Below are positions 9,101 through 16,308 of a stretch of 64,000 nucleotides of DNA, one piece after another. A model generated the notes under the pieces. It was not told where the DNA came from. It worked only from the letters and a program-made list of their open reading frames with translations, and made no database searches. This stretch comes from DASYTH01 sp035762905. GTDB lineage: Bacteria > Actinomycetota > Actinomycetes > Mycobacteriales > Pseudonocardiaceae. Position numbers and translations under genes: made by a program. The stretch lies in contig NZ_DASUCC010000097.1 in assembly GCF_035762905.1 (NCBI RefSeq), positions 62,001 to 126,000 on the forward strand, given 5' to 3'. How positions within the stretch are numbered: the first letter of the stretch is position 1; each line of letters starts with the position of its first letter.

Positions 9101-10283
9101 CGAGTTCGGCTACGCGGTGGTGAGCGGCGACGGGGACTGGCGGGCGGCCGGCATCGCGGCGGCCAGCGCGGAGTACGGCCATCCGCTGCTGGCCGTGCTG
9201 CCGGCCGAGTCCGGCGGCGGGCCACTGGCCGGCTCCGGGTCGCTGCTCGAGGTCGAGCCGGCCGGCCGGGTGCGGCTGGGCGCGCTCAAGGCCGCCGGCA
9301 ACCCGCTGACCCAGGGCAGCGCGGCACCGGCCGATCCGCGCAACGGCGTGGCACTGCGGCTGGTCGCGCACACCGGGGAGCCGGTGCTCGCCCGGGTCGG
9401 CTCGCCGCTGTTCGAGCTGACCGATGCCCGCCGCGCCGACCTGCTCGAGCGGCCGGGCGAGGCGCTGGCCGAGCCGGCCGTCCCGGTGGCCGGCTGCGAC
9501 GCGGTCACGATCGTGGTCCGGCCCGAGGGGTTCGCCCGGACCCTGACCGAGGGACCGGTGCTGGGTCCGGAGGCGGAGCCGGCGCAGCCGCTGTTCGCCA
9601 AGTACTGGCTGCACAACCGCGGCCCGGCCCCGCTCGGCGGGCTGCCGGCCGCGGTGCACCTCGAGCCGGCCGGCGCGGACCGGCTGCGGCTGACCGTCGC
9701 CTCGGACCGGACCGACGGGGAGCTGCACGGGTTCGTCCGGCTGGCCGTGCCGGACGGCTGGCGGGCCGAGCCGGCCGAGATTCCGTTCGGCCTGGCCGCC
9801 GGCGGCCACCTGGTCACCGACCTGGTCGTGACCGCGCCACCGGACGCCGCGCCCGGCGCCCACCCGGTGCGGGCCCGGCTGGAGCTGACCGGAGCCGGCC
9901 TGCCGCCGAGCTGGTTGCAGCCGGTGGAGGACGTCGCGGTGCTGACCGTGCCGGGCGGCACCGCACCGCTGCTGGCGCTGGCCACCGACCCGGCGCCGGT
10001 GCGGCTCGGTCCCGGGGAGCGCGGCCGGATCTCGGTGCGGGTGCGGTCCGGGGCGCACGCGCCGGTCGCCGTCGAGGCCGCGCTGGTCTGTCCGTGGGGA
10101 ACCTGGGAGCTGGCCGGACCGCGGGCAGTCGGCGCCGAGGTCCCGGCACTGGGCGAGGCCGAGCTGGGCTTCGACATCGCCCCGCCGCCATGGACCCCGC
10201 CGGGCCGGTGGTGGGCGCTGATCAAGGTGGCCGGCGCCGGAGTCGTGCTGTACTCGCCCGCGGTCGCGCTGGAGATCTCATGA
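6123..10283 (+). CDS. Glycoside hydrolase family 38 alpha-mannosidase, large cytoplasmic form
   Basis: A 1386-residue GH38 enzyme that releases mannose from alpha-linked glycans by a zinc-dependent retaining mechanism. The catalytic domain starts with SHFHYDPVWWN (metal ligands His110, His112-Asp114 region). The probable nucleophile Asp241 is in WQLDVFGHD. AHHDGITG lies at 467-474 (His468-His469-Asp470), a family metal and substrate motif. The mid-region is a GH38 beta-sandwich. The last 250 residues look like NEW3/Ig-type sandwich domains. There is no signal peptide, so it is probably intracellular or exported in another way. The start has only a weak AAGGTCGG before the ATG at 6123. It overlaps the parvulin gene by four bases and is followed by an ROK kinase, giving a glycan-use operon. 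A Crp-like palindrome lies upstream. Confidence 0.93.
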   Translation: MPDAVTAESTELFTGDESAPLQVVRVTTTARAGGFRAFVEGPELSTPAAVESTVEADGPVSIEIPVDTRGAPPGATRSARAVVETGGERREIDFDLVVAEPGWTMHMVSHFHYDPVWWNTQAAYTVAWDRLDFPGSPRGARQLAGFDLVRAHLDIALAEPEYRFVLAEVDYLKPYWDAHPEDRAVLRRLLAEGRVEIMGGAYNEPNTNLTNPETTIRNFVHGMGFQRDVLGADPRTSWQLDVFGHDPAFPGFAADAGLTSSSWARGPFHQWGPMERTEAGKGDPRRMQFASEFEWISPSGRGLLTAYMTDHYGAGWVLDSAPTLHAAEAAAFQVFTGLKPVASTRNVLLPVGGDYTPPNKWITQIHRDWNARYTWPRFVCALPRDFFAAVRAELDARGEAPTPQTRDMNPIYTGKDVSFIDTKQAQRAAEFALLEAEPFAVFANLLAGARYPDAALAKAWVQLAYGAHHDGITGSESDQVYLDLLTGWRDAHDLATGVRAAALTVLSGLVECAGEGTPVVVWNPLTHERTDVVTVRLADSPGTGVSVLDEAGTELPALVEHGGHTVTFLAYDVPPMGWRTFRVLPADRDDQGWTHASGVTAANDTYLVALEPSRGGGVTSLVERATGRELITDGRLGNELAVYEEYPQHPRFGEGPWHLLPKGPVSTSGRARATVDKLASPAGERLVVRGTVGPVRYTQTITLWHGVSRVDCVTTVDEFTGSDQLLRVRWPCEVPGALPVSEVGNAVVGRGFGLIDVDSAEHPWTLDNPAHTWFGLSAPAALRLAGGALRPVGVAEIIVPSTASAAPLARELAVALARSGVTATVSTADGSRYGDLGVDSNLPDVRIAIGGRDDNPFIAELLDRAGLDEQPGALRWVPPDKPLAEVWRPSADLRDARALGVLVVPAAAVGPVVADLADHVIEVGGGDPGQDGYAGRTVALLNRGMPGFAVDSSGTLHASLMRSCTGWPSGVWIDPPRRTAPDGSNFQLQHWTHEFGYAVVSGDGDWRAAGIAAASAEYGHPLLAVLPAESGGGPLAGSGSLLEVEPAGRVRLGALKAAGNPLTQGSAAPADPRNGVALRLVAHTGEPVLARVGSPLFELTDARRADLLERPGEALAEPAVPVAGCDAVTIVVRPEGFARTLTEGPVLGPEAEPAQPLFAKYWLHNRGPAPLGGLPAAVHLEPAGADRLRLTVASDRTDGELHGFVRLAVPDGWRAEPAEIPFGLAAGGHLVTDLVVTAPPDAAPGAHPVRARLELTGAGLPPSWLQPVEDVAVLTVPGGTAPLLALATDPAPVRLGPGERGRISVRVRSGAHAPVAVEAALVCPWGTWELAGPRAVGAEVPALGEAELGFDIAPPPWTPPGRWWALIKVAGAGVVLYSPAVALEIS

Positions 10284-11311
10284 CTACCGTGAGCGCAGGC
10301 TCGGCCGCGGTGTCGGCTGGGCTGAGGAGCAGCGCAGCCGCGAGGAACGAGCGGCGAGCAGCGCACGAAGGAAGCCGACACCACCAGCGGCCGACCCGAA
10401 GCGAACCATCCGACACCGTGAGCGCAGGCTCGGCCGCGGTGCCGGCTGGACCGAGCAGCAGCGCAGCCGCGAGGAACGAGCGGCGAGCAGCGCACGAGGG
10501 AAGCCGGCACCAGCAGCGGCCGACCCGGAGCGAACCATTAGACACAGCCGCCTGGGTTGCCGGGGTCCCGATTGAGCTGTCCGTTGTGGACGAGCGGGAG
10601 CGGGCGATCCGGTCCGGGCCGCATCGTTCGGCGCTGCCGGTGCCGGGCAGTAGCGAGGGTCGGCAGCTGCGACGTTGGCTGGTGCAGCTGATCGCGGCCG
10701 AGCGGGTGGTTGCGGGGCAGGCGCGGGCCAGCGGGGTGACCGCGGCCGGTGCGCCGGACCTGGCCACGCTCGCCCCGGACCGGGCGGCGCTGCTGGAGCT
10801 TGGCAGCGTGGCGGCCGCCCTGCTGGAGCGCCAGCCGCTGGCCAGGGCGCTGTTCGCGGCCATCACCGCCGCGGTGCGGGTGCCGCCGGAGCGGGTCGCG
10901 GCCTACCACGCGGCCAACCCGGAGCGGTTCGCCGAGCCGGAGTGCCGGCTGGTGCGGCACGCGGTGCTGGCCGAGCCGGACGCCGACCCTGCGCTTGCCG
11001 ACCGGCCGGTGCGCACGCTGCGCCGGGGTGAGCTGGTCGGCCCGGTCGAGACGGCGGTGTTCGGCGCGGCGGTGGGCACCGTGGTCGGGCCGGTCCGCGA
11101 CCCCCTCGGCTGGCACGTGCTGCGCATCGAGGCGGTCCGGCCGGCCGGCGCGCGCCCGTTGGCGGCGGCCGAGGCCGAGCTGCTGGCCGCCGGCCGGCGC
11201 CGGGCGTTCACCGCCTGGCTGGACGGCCGCACCGCCGAGCTGGTCCGGCTGGCCCCGGGCTACGAACATCCCGGCGATCCCAGCCAGCCCGACAACACCC
11301 ACCGACACTAG
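10280..11311 (+). CDS. Parvulin-type peptidyl-prolyl isomerase domain protein with a repeat-derived N-terminus
   Basis: The C-terminal 150 residues match the PpiC/SurA parvulin pattern: VAAYHAANPERFAEPE, then RRGELVGPVETAVFGAAVGT, then PLGWHVLRIEAVRPA. The preceding helical part (RQLRRWLVQLIAAERVV) looks like the chaperone helix region. The ATG at 10280 overlaps the GH38 stop (ATGA). Residues 4-89 are two in-frame copies of a 43-codon tandem repeat rich in Ala, Arg, Ser and Glu, unlike any parvulin. The natural N-terminus was probably near residue 90, and a repeat seems to have expanded over the junction without breaking the frame. There is no signal peptide. Its link to the mannosidase may be folding help, but that is a guess. 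Confidence 0.75.
   Translation: MTTVSAGSAAVSAGLRSSAAARNERRAAHEGSRHHQRPTRSEPSDTVSAGSAAVPAGPSSSAAARNERRAAHEGSRHQQRPTRSEPLDTAAWVAGVPIELSVVDERERAIRSGPHRSALPVPGSSEGRQLRRWLVQLIAAERVVAGQARASGVTAAGAPDLATLAPDRAALLELGSVAAALLERQPLARALFAAITAAVRVPPERVAAYHAANPERFAEPECRLVRHAVLAEPDADPALADRPVRTLRRGELVGPVETAVFGAAVGTVVGPVRDPLGWHVLRIEAVRPAGARPLAAAEAELLAAGRRRAFTAWLDGRTAELVRLAPGYEHPGDPSQPDNTHRH
10289..10546 (+). repeat. Two tandem copies of a 129-bp repeat at a gene junction
   Basis: Copy 1 spans 10289-10417 and copy 2 spans 10418-10546. They differ at only about a dozen positions. Each begins GTGAGCGCAGGCTCGGCCGC and ends with GCGAACCAT plus about nine bases. The period is exactly 43 codons with no stop in the parvulin frame. 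A shorter sequence with the same ends (GTGAGCGAGC to GCGAACCA) sits at the fabG4-htdX junction, 1661-1687. This suggests a dispersed junction repeat family (inference). Confidence 0.85.
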
Positions 11312-11372
11312 GCCGTGCACAGTGGACCATTGAGACGAGTCTCGGCCCAACCAACGCAACCCCAGGGGCACC

Positions 11373-12392
11373 GTGACGCAACCCAGCCACAATCAACCCG
11401 CCAACCGCACCACCGGCTGGAACGCAACAACAGCAGTAAAATCCCGGAGAGGCGGATTGGAGAGGCGGACCAGCCGGACCGTACTCGCGGTAGACGTGGG
11501 TGGCACGAAGATCGCGGCGGGGGTGGTCGACGAGACCGGCCAGGTGCTGTCCGGGATCGACCGGCCGACCCCGACCGACCATCCGGAGACGACGTTCGGC
11601 GCGGTGCGGGCGGCCGTCGAACAGGTGCTGGCCGCGAGCGAGGTGCCGGTCGACGCGGCCGGGATCGCCTCGCCGGGTCCGCTCGACGTGCGCGCCGGCC
11701 GGGTGAGCCCGATCAACATCCCGAGCTGGCGCGATTTCCCGCTGCGCGACCGGGTGGCCGCGCTGCTGCCGGACCGCCCGGTGGCGCTGGCCGGCGACGG
11801 GTTGTGCATGGCGCTCGGCGAGCACTGGGTGGGCGCCGGGCGGGGCAGCGAAGCGATGCTCGGCATGGTGGTGTCGACCGGGGTCGGCGGCGGGCTGGTG
11901 CTGGGCGGCCGGCCGATGGACGGCCGGAGCGGCAACGCCGGGCACGTCGGGCACATCGTGGTGGAGAGCGCGGACGGCTGGCCGTGCAGCTGCGGCGGGA
12001 AGGGCTGCGTGGAGACCGTCGCGAGTGGACCGCACCTGGTGCGCTGGGCCCGGATGCAGGGCTGGCAGGCGCCCGACCATGCCGACGCCGCGCACCTGGC
12101 TGCGGCGGCGCGGGCCGGCGACACGATCCCGCGGACGGCGTTTCGGCGCTGCGGGTGGGCGGTCGGCCTCGCGGTGATCGCCACCGCGGTGACCTGCGAC
12201 CTGGATCTCGCGGTGGTCGGCGGCGGGGTGGCGCTGGTCGGCGACCTGCTGTTCGACCCGATCCGGGAGACGCTGGCCGAGCATGCCCGGCTGTCCTTTC
12301 TGGACACCCTGCGGGTGGAGCCGGCAACGCTCGGCCGGGGTGCCGGGCTGATCGGGGCGGCGGCCCTGGCGCTGGACGCGCTCACCCGATAA
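11373..12392 (+). CDS. ROK-family sugar kinase
   Basis: ATP-dependent hexose or N-acetylhexosamine kinase of the ROK superfamily. The phosphate-binding DVGGTK is at 41-46, and the ROK zinc site is Cys205, Cys207 and Cys212 in CSCGGKGCVE. The catalytic Asp lies in the SPGPLDVRAGRVSPINIPSW to ALAGDGLCMALGE region. About 35 residues precede the kinase fold and have no similarity I recognise, so translation may begin later. The GTG at 11373 has AGGGG upstream. There is no HTH domain, so this is a kinase, not an ROK repressor. Its position after the mannosidase suggests phosphorylation of released mannose or a related sugar. Confidence 0.85.
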   Translation: MTQPSHNQPANRTTGWNATTAVKSRRGGLERRTSRTVLAVDVGGTKIAAGVVDETGQVLSGIDRPTPTDHPETTFGAVRAAVEQVLAASEVPVDAAGIASPGPLDVRAGRVSPINIPSWRDFPLRDRVAALLPDRPVALAGDGLCMALGEHWVGAGRGSEAMLGMVVSTGVGGGLVLGGRPMDGRSGNAGHVGHIVVESADGWPCSCGGKGCVETVASGPHLVRWARMQGWQAPDHADAAHLAAAARAGDTIPRTAFRRCGWAVGLAVIATAVTCDLDLAVVGGGVALVGDLLFDPIRETLAEHARLSFLDTLRVEPATLGRGAGLIGAAALALDALTR

Positions 12393-12409
12393 CGTTGACT
12401 CAGTCAACG
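12393..12409. promoter_or_regulatory. Perfect 17-bp palindrome before the MarR-GNAT gene
   Basis: CGTTGACTCAGTCAACG is a perfect odd-length inverted repeat that begins at the base after the ROK stop. It ends 18 bp before the MarR-GNAT start and includes a -35-like TTGACT. It is a likely autoregulatory operator for the MarR domain. Confidence 0.65.
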
Positions 12410-12427
12410 AATTGGTTGTGATGAGCA

Positions 12428-13354
12428 ATGAACGCAGACGTTCCCGCCGAGCGCGTCGCGGCCGTGCGCGAGTTCAACCGGATGTACACCCGGGTCATCG
12501 GGGTGCTCGACGAGAGCCTGCTGAACTCGCCCTACTCGCTGACCGAGGTGCGGGTGCTGTTCGAGCTGTCCCTGCCCGGCACCACCGAGGTACCCACCCT
12601 GCGCCGCGCGCTCGGGCTGGACGCCGGCTACCTCAGCCGGCTGCTGACCAAGTTCGAGGCCGGCGGGCTGATCGTGCGCACCCGGTCCGACCGGGACGCC
12701 CGAACGCAGGTGGTCGCGCTGACCCCGGTCGGCCGGGACGTGTTCGCCCGCCTCGACGCCCGGTCCAACAGCCAGGTCGGCGAGTTGCTCGACGGCTTGG
12801 CCGAGGACGACCAGGACCAACTGGTGCGCGCCATGGGCACGATCCGAACCAGGCTGGACCGCACGCCCCGGCCGGACACGGTGGTGCTGCGCCCGCCCCG
12901 GCCCGGCGACTACGGCTGGGTGGTGTACCGGCACGGCGCGCTCTACGGCCGGGAGTACGGCTTCGACGCCACGTTCGAGGGGCTGACGGCGCAGGTGATC
13001 GCCGACTACCTGGCCGACACCGACCCACGGGCGCAGGCCGCGTGGATCGCCGAGGTGCAGGGCGAGCCGGCCGGCTCGGTGTTCTGCGTGCGCCAGGACG
13101 AGATCACGGCCAAGCTGCGGCTGCTGCTGGTGGAACCGGCCGCCCGCGGCAACGGCGTCGGCTCGCGACTGGTCGACGAGTGCCTGGCGTTCGCCCGCGC
13201 GGCCGGCTACCGGGCCATGGAGCTGTTCACCGTGGACGTCCTCGCCGCCGCCCGCCACATCTACCAGCGGGCCGGCTTCCGGATCGTCAAAGAGGAACCC
13301 CAGCGCCTCTGGGGCCGAGACCTGACCGGCGAGACCTGGCGGCTCAATCTCTAG
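12428..13354 (+). CDS. MarR-GNAT fusion: winged-helix regulator joined to an N-acetyltransferase
   Basis: A 308-residue two-domain protein. Residues 1-150 are a MarR winged helix (LTEVRVLFELS, then LDAGYLSRLLTKFEAGGLI, then SDRDARTQVVALTPVGRDVF). Residues 155-308 are a GNAT acetyltransferase with the acetyl-CoA loop VEPAARGNGVGSRLVDECL and the terminal IYQRAGFRIV. The fusion is a known actinobacterial architecture; the acetyl acceptor is unknown. A perfect 17-bp palindrome 18 bp upstream suggests autoregulation. It ends convergently with the AhpD-like gene, overlapping it by 11 bp. Confidence 0.88.
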   Translation: MNADVPAERVAAVREFNRMYTRVIGVLDESLLNSPYSLTEVRVLFELSLPGTTEVPTLRRALGLDAGYLSRLLTKFEAGGLIVRTRSDRDARTQVVALTPVGRDVFARLDARSNSQVGELLDGLAEDDQDQLVRAMGTIRTRLDRTPRPDTVVLRPPRPGDYGWVVYRHGALYGREYGFDATFEGLTAQVIADYLADTDPRAQAAWIAEVQGEPAGSVFCVRQDEITAKLRLLLVEPAARGNGVGSRLVDECLAFARAAGYRAMELFTVDVLAAARHIYQRAGFRIVKEEPQRLWGRDLTGETWRLNL

Positions 13355-13922
13355 GCAGCCGGCCCATGAGGTGGAACTCCTCGTTGGGGCGCAACGCCAT
13401 CAGGTGTGCCATCCGGTTGGACAGGGCGAACAGCGCGGTCACCGCGCCAACGTCCCAGATCTCCTCGTCGGTCAGCCCGGCGTCGCGGGCCGCGTCGATG
13501 TCCTCACCGGTGAACGCGCCGGGGTCGACCGCGAGGGCCAGCGCCAGGTCGACGATCGCCCGCTCGCGCCGGCTCAGCTCGGCCGACCAGGGATTGGTGG
13601 CCACCCGGTCGGACAGGTACGGATCCCGGGCTCGGATGCGCAGGATCGCCCCGTGCGCCACCACGCAGTACGTGCAGTGGTTCGCCCCGGAGGTGGCCAC
13701 CACCACCAGTTCCCGCTCGGCCTTGGTGAGCCCGGTTTCCCGCTCCATCACGGCATCGTGGTAGTCGCAGAACGCCCGCAGCTCCGCCGGGCGGTGCCCG
13801 AGGGCGAGGAAGACGTTGGGAACGAAGCCGGACTTCTCGGCGATCACCGCGATCCGGTCCCGGAGATCATCGGGCAGCTCGTCCAGCGACACCGCCCCGA
13901 ACCTGCTCACGTCCTGCGCCAT
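13344..13922 (-). CDS. Peroxidase-related enzyme, carboxymuconolactone decarboxylase/AhpD family
   Basis: A 192-residue AhpD-like alkylhydroperoxidase. The redox motif Cys83-x-x-Cys86 with His90 is seen in HCTYCVVAHG, preceded by the family's LTKAERELVVVATSGAN. Such enzymes reduce peroxides or support thiol redox exchange in the cytoplasm. The ATG at 13922 is preferred over a longer frame because a TAGGTT hexamer lies 7 nt upstream (13930-13935) and conservation begins there. The 3' end overlaps the convergent MarR-GNAT gene by 11 bp. Confidence 0.85.
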   Translation of the reverse strand: MAQDVSRFGAVSLDELPDDLRDRIAVIAEKSGFVPNVFLALGHRPAELRAFCDYHDAVMERETGLTKAERELVVVATSGANHCTYCVVAHGAILRIRARDPYLSDRVATNPWSAELSRRERAIVDLALALAVDPGAFTGEDIDAARDAGLTDEEIWDVGAVTALFALSNRMAHLMALRPNEEFHLMGRLPRD

Positions 13923-13929
13923 AGGCCCC

Positions 13930-13935
13930 AACCTA
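13930..13935 (-). promoter_or_regulatory. -10-like hexamer of a leaderless promoter
   Basis: TAGGTT on the minus strand is separated by 7 nt from the ATG at 13922, with no Shine-Dalgarno. It fits the leaderless pattern seen elsewhere in this window. Confidence 0.45.
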
Positions 13936-13960
13936 CGGCCCGAGCGGACACCCCGAGTAG

Positions 13961-14041
13961 TCAGCTCCTCGGCGAGGGGCGAACGGCCACCATCAGCACA
14001 CCACCCAGACCCAGCACCAGCATTGCCAAACCGGCGATCAT
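13961..14041 (-). CDS. 26-residue membrane peptide
   Basis: Reads MIAGLAMLVLGLGGVLMVAV then RPSPRS: one hydrophobic helix of about 20 residues and a short basic tail. The start has a near-ideal Shine-Dalgarno (AAGGAGG, 6 nt spacing), the main reason to call it. It lies between pckG and the AhpD-like gene on the same strand. Small single-helix peptides like this often modulate transporters or respiratory complexes, but nothing here identifies a partner. Confidence 0.5.
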   Translation of the reverse strand: MIAGLAMLVLGLGGVLMVAVRPSPRS

Positions 14042-14162
14042 GGCACACCTCCTTCGTCCCTCGTGACTGACATCACTGATAGGACGTACCAAGAAGGGTG
14101 CGCGTTGCTTCTCCTTGTGGGCAACCGAGTTTCGAGCCGGTCTCGATCCGGTGACGGGCGGC

Positions 14163-14203
14163 TCCACAGGCTGTGCACAGTGACGTCCACAACCTGTGGA
14201 TAC
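14163..14203. other. Cluster of DnaA-box-like sequences after pckG
   Basis: Within 41 bp there are TCCACAGGC, TGTGCACAG, ACGTCCACA and TGTGGATAC. The last matches the E. coli-type box TGTGGATAA at 8 of 9 positions. The stretch is non-coding, between the pckG stop and the 26-residue peptide. A DnaA-titrating or regulatory site is possible. None is a perfect actinobacterial TTGTCCACA. Confidence 0.35.
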
Positions 14204-14219
14204 CCCGCTTACCGCAATT

Positions 14220-16061
14220 TCATTCGCTTTCGGCGTCCGTCGCCAGGCGTGTCCTGAGCGCATCCAGCTCATCGCGGAGCGTGGTCGGCAGCCGGTCGCC
14301 GATCTTGTCGAACCACTCCTCGATCAGCGGCAGCTCCTCGCGCCACTCGTCGACGTCGACCGCGAGGGCCGCCTCGATGTCCGCCCGCGGAGCGTCCAAA
14401 CCGGACAGGTCGAGATCGTCGGCGGTGGGCACCCAGCCGACCGCGGTCTCGGTCGCGGCGGCCTTGCCCTCGATCCGCTCGATGGCCCACTTCAGCACCC
14501 GGGAGTTCTCCCCGAAGCCCGGCCACAGGAAGCGCTTGTCCTCGCCGCGCCGGAACCAGTTCACGTAGAAGATCTTCGGCAGCTTGGCCGCGTCGGCCTT
14601 CTTGCCCATCGCGATCCAGTGCCGGAAGTAGTCCCCGGCGTGGTAGCCGATGAACGGCAGCATGGCCATCGGGTCCCGGCGGACCACGCCGACCTTGCCC
14701 TTGGCCGCGGCCGTGGTCTCCGAGGACAGCGTGGCGCCCATGAACGTGCCGTGCTGCCAGTCCCGGGACTCGGCGACCAGCGGGATGGTGGTGGCCCGGC
14801 GGCCGCCGAAGAAGATCGCCGAGATCGGCACGCCCTTCGGGTCGTCCCACTCCGGCGCCAGGATCGGGCACTGCGCCATCGGCGTGCAGTACCGCGAGTT
14901 CGGGTGCGAGCTGGGCTCGTCGCTCTCCGGCGTCCAGTCCCGCTGCTTCCACGAGGTCAGGTGCGCGGGCGGGTCGCCCATGCCCTCCCACCAGATGTCC
15001 CCGTCGTCGGTCAGCGCGACGTTGGTGAACAGCGAGTTGCCCTTGGCGATGGTGCGCATCGCGTTCGGGTTGGTGTGCCAGTCGGTACCCGGGGCGACGC
15101 CGAAGAAGCCGTACTCCGGGTTGACCGCGTAGAGCCGGCCGTCATCGCCGAACCGCATCCAGGCGATGTCGTCGCCGAGCGTCTCGACCCGCCAGCCGGG
15201 GATGGTCGGCTCCAGCATGGCCAGGTTGGTCTTGCCGCACGCGCTCGGGAAGGCCGCGGCGATGTAGTAGACCTTGTTCTCCGGCGAGATCAACTTGAGG
15301 ATCAGCATGTGCTCGGCCAGCCAGCCGTGGTCCCGGCCGATCACCGAGGCGATCCGCAGCGAGTAGCACTTCTTGCCGAGCAGGGCGTTGCCGCCGTAGC
15401 CGGAGCCGTAGCTCCAGATCATCCGCTCCTCGGGGAAGTGGGTGATGTACTTGATCTCGTTGCACGGCCACGGCACGTCCGCCTCGTCGGCGTCCAGCGG
15501 TGCGCCGAGCGAGTGCAGCGCCGGCACGAACTCCCGCTCCTCGCCGCGCTCGTCGAAGAACTGGGCCAGGGCCTTGTCGCCCATCCTGGTCATGATGTGC
15601 ATCGAGACCACGACGTACTCGGAGTCGGTGATCTCCACGCCGAGCATCGGCTGCTCCGCGGACAGCGGTCCCATGCAGAACGGGATCACGTACATCGTGC
15701 GACCACGCATCGAGCCTCGGTAGAGCTCGGTCATGATCGCCTTCATCTCGTCCGGCTGCATCCAGTTGTTCGTCGGACCGGCGTCGGCGGGGTTCTTCGA
15801 GCAGATGAAGGTGCGCTCCTCGACTCTGGCGACGTCGCCGGGGTCGGAGGCCGCCAAGAACGAGTTGGGCTTCTTCGCCAGCCTGGTCAGGGTGCCCGCC
15901 TCGACCAGCTTGGTGGTGAGGCGATCCCACTCGGCGTCCGAACCGTCACACCAGACCACCTGGTCCGGCGCGGTCAGCTCGGCCACTTCCTGAACCCAGG
16001 ACAGCAGCCGGGCATGGGTCGTCGGTGCCTGGTCCAATCCCGGAATTGCCACTGCCGTCAT
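14220..16061 (-). CDS. pckG: Phosphoenolpyruvate carboxykinase (GTP)
   Basis: Converts oxaloacetate and GTP to phosphoenolpyruvate, GDP and CO2, the entry step of gluconeogenesis, in the cytoplasm. The 613 residues match the GTP-type family. The phosphate-binding kinase-1 loop is FPSACGKTNLAML with its reactive Cys. NPEYGFFGVAPGTDWHTNPN and YGSGYGGNALLGKKC are family signatures. The ATG at 16061 has a GGAGACGAGG ribosome binding site. Upstream lie a nested hairpin (16099-16130) and a GGTTA...TAACC palindrome (16200-16226) in a 300-bp leader/promoter region, so it is probably strongly regulated by carbon supply. Confidence 0.97.
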   Translation of the reverse strand: MTAVAIPGLDQAPTTHARLLSWVQEVAELTAPDQVVWCDGSDAEWDRLTTKLVEAGTLTRLAKKPNSFLAASDPGDVARVEERTFICSKNPADAGPTNNWMQPDEMKAIMTELYRGSMRGRTMYVIPFCMGPLSAEQPMLGVEITDSEYVVVSMHIMTRMGDKALAQFFDERGEEREFVPALHSLGAPLDADEADVPWPCNEIKYITHFPEERMIWSYGSGYGGNALLGKKCYSLRIASVIGRDHGWLAEHMLILKLISPENKVYYIAAAFPSACGKTNLAMLEPTIPGWRVETLGDDIAWMRFGDDGRLYAVNPEYGFFGVAPGTDWHTNPNAMRTIAKGNSLFTNVALTDDGDIWWEGMGDPPAHLTSWKQRDWTPESDEPSSHPNSRYCTPMAQCPILAPEWDDPKGVPISAIFFGGRRATTIPLVAESRDWQHGTFMGATLSSETTAAAKGKVGVVRRDPMAMLPFIGYHAGDYFRHWIAMGKKADAAKLPKIFYVNWFRRGEDKRFLWPGFGENSRVLKWAIERIEGKAAATETAVGWVPTADDLDLSGLDAPRADIEAALAVDVDEWREELPLIEEWFDKIGDRLPTTLRDELDALRTRLATDAESE

Positions 16062-16098
16062 CTGCCTCGTCTCCTAGACGTAGCGCAAAAGTCATCAA

Positions 16099-16130
16099 GG
16101 ACGCCGTCGTCCTCCCGGACTCCAGCGTCC
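16099..16130 (-). promoter_or_regulatory. Nested hairpin in the pckG leader
   Basis: Read on the minus strand, an outer stem GGACGC/GCGTCC encloses an inner GTCC-GGGA-GGAC hairpin capped by a GNRA-type tetraloop. It lies 38-69 nt upstream of the pckG start codon. It could stabilise the message or act in control. It does not match a riboswitch I recognise. Confidence 0.3.
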
Positions 16131-16199
16131 TCGTAAACCGAATGGCAAAGAGCCCGCCCGGTATTCGCGAGCGGGTCCAGCCGCTAGGTGATGGACAGA

Positions 16200-16226
16200 G
16201 GTTAACCCGCATATGCGCAGCTAACC
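16200..16226. promoter_or_regulatory. Palindromic operator-like site upstream of pckG
   Basis: GGTTA (16200-16204) and TAACC (16222-16226) flank a perfect GCATATGC (16209-16216), with one base of asymmetry between the arms. It lies about 140-165 bp upstream of pckG, a suitable place for a carbon-source regulator. The regulator is unknown. Confidence 0.45.
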
Positions 16227-16308
16227 GACACCTGCCGTGTCTTCTCCCTCACAAGACCGATCTGGGAATCGATTCAGCACTCAGATGTCGCAAGTGCCCA
16301 ATAACACA

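Noticed and set aside
5967..10058. Very long open frame on the minus strand opposite the GH38 gene
   Set aside because: Its translation is Arg/Gly/His-rich low complexity, the usual shadow of a GC-rich gene, while the plus-strand frame has clear GH38 motifs.
14196..16136. Long plus-strand frame opposite pckG
   Set aside because: Shadow of pckG; the composition is Arg/Val/Gly-rich without any domain, and pckG itself is unmistakable.
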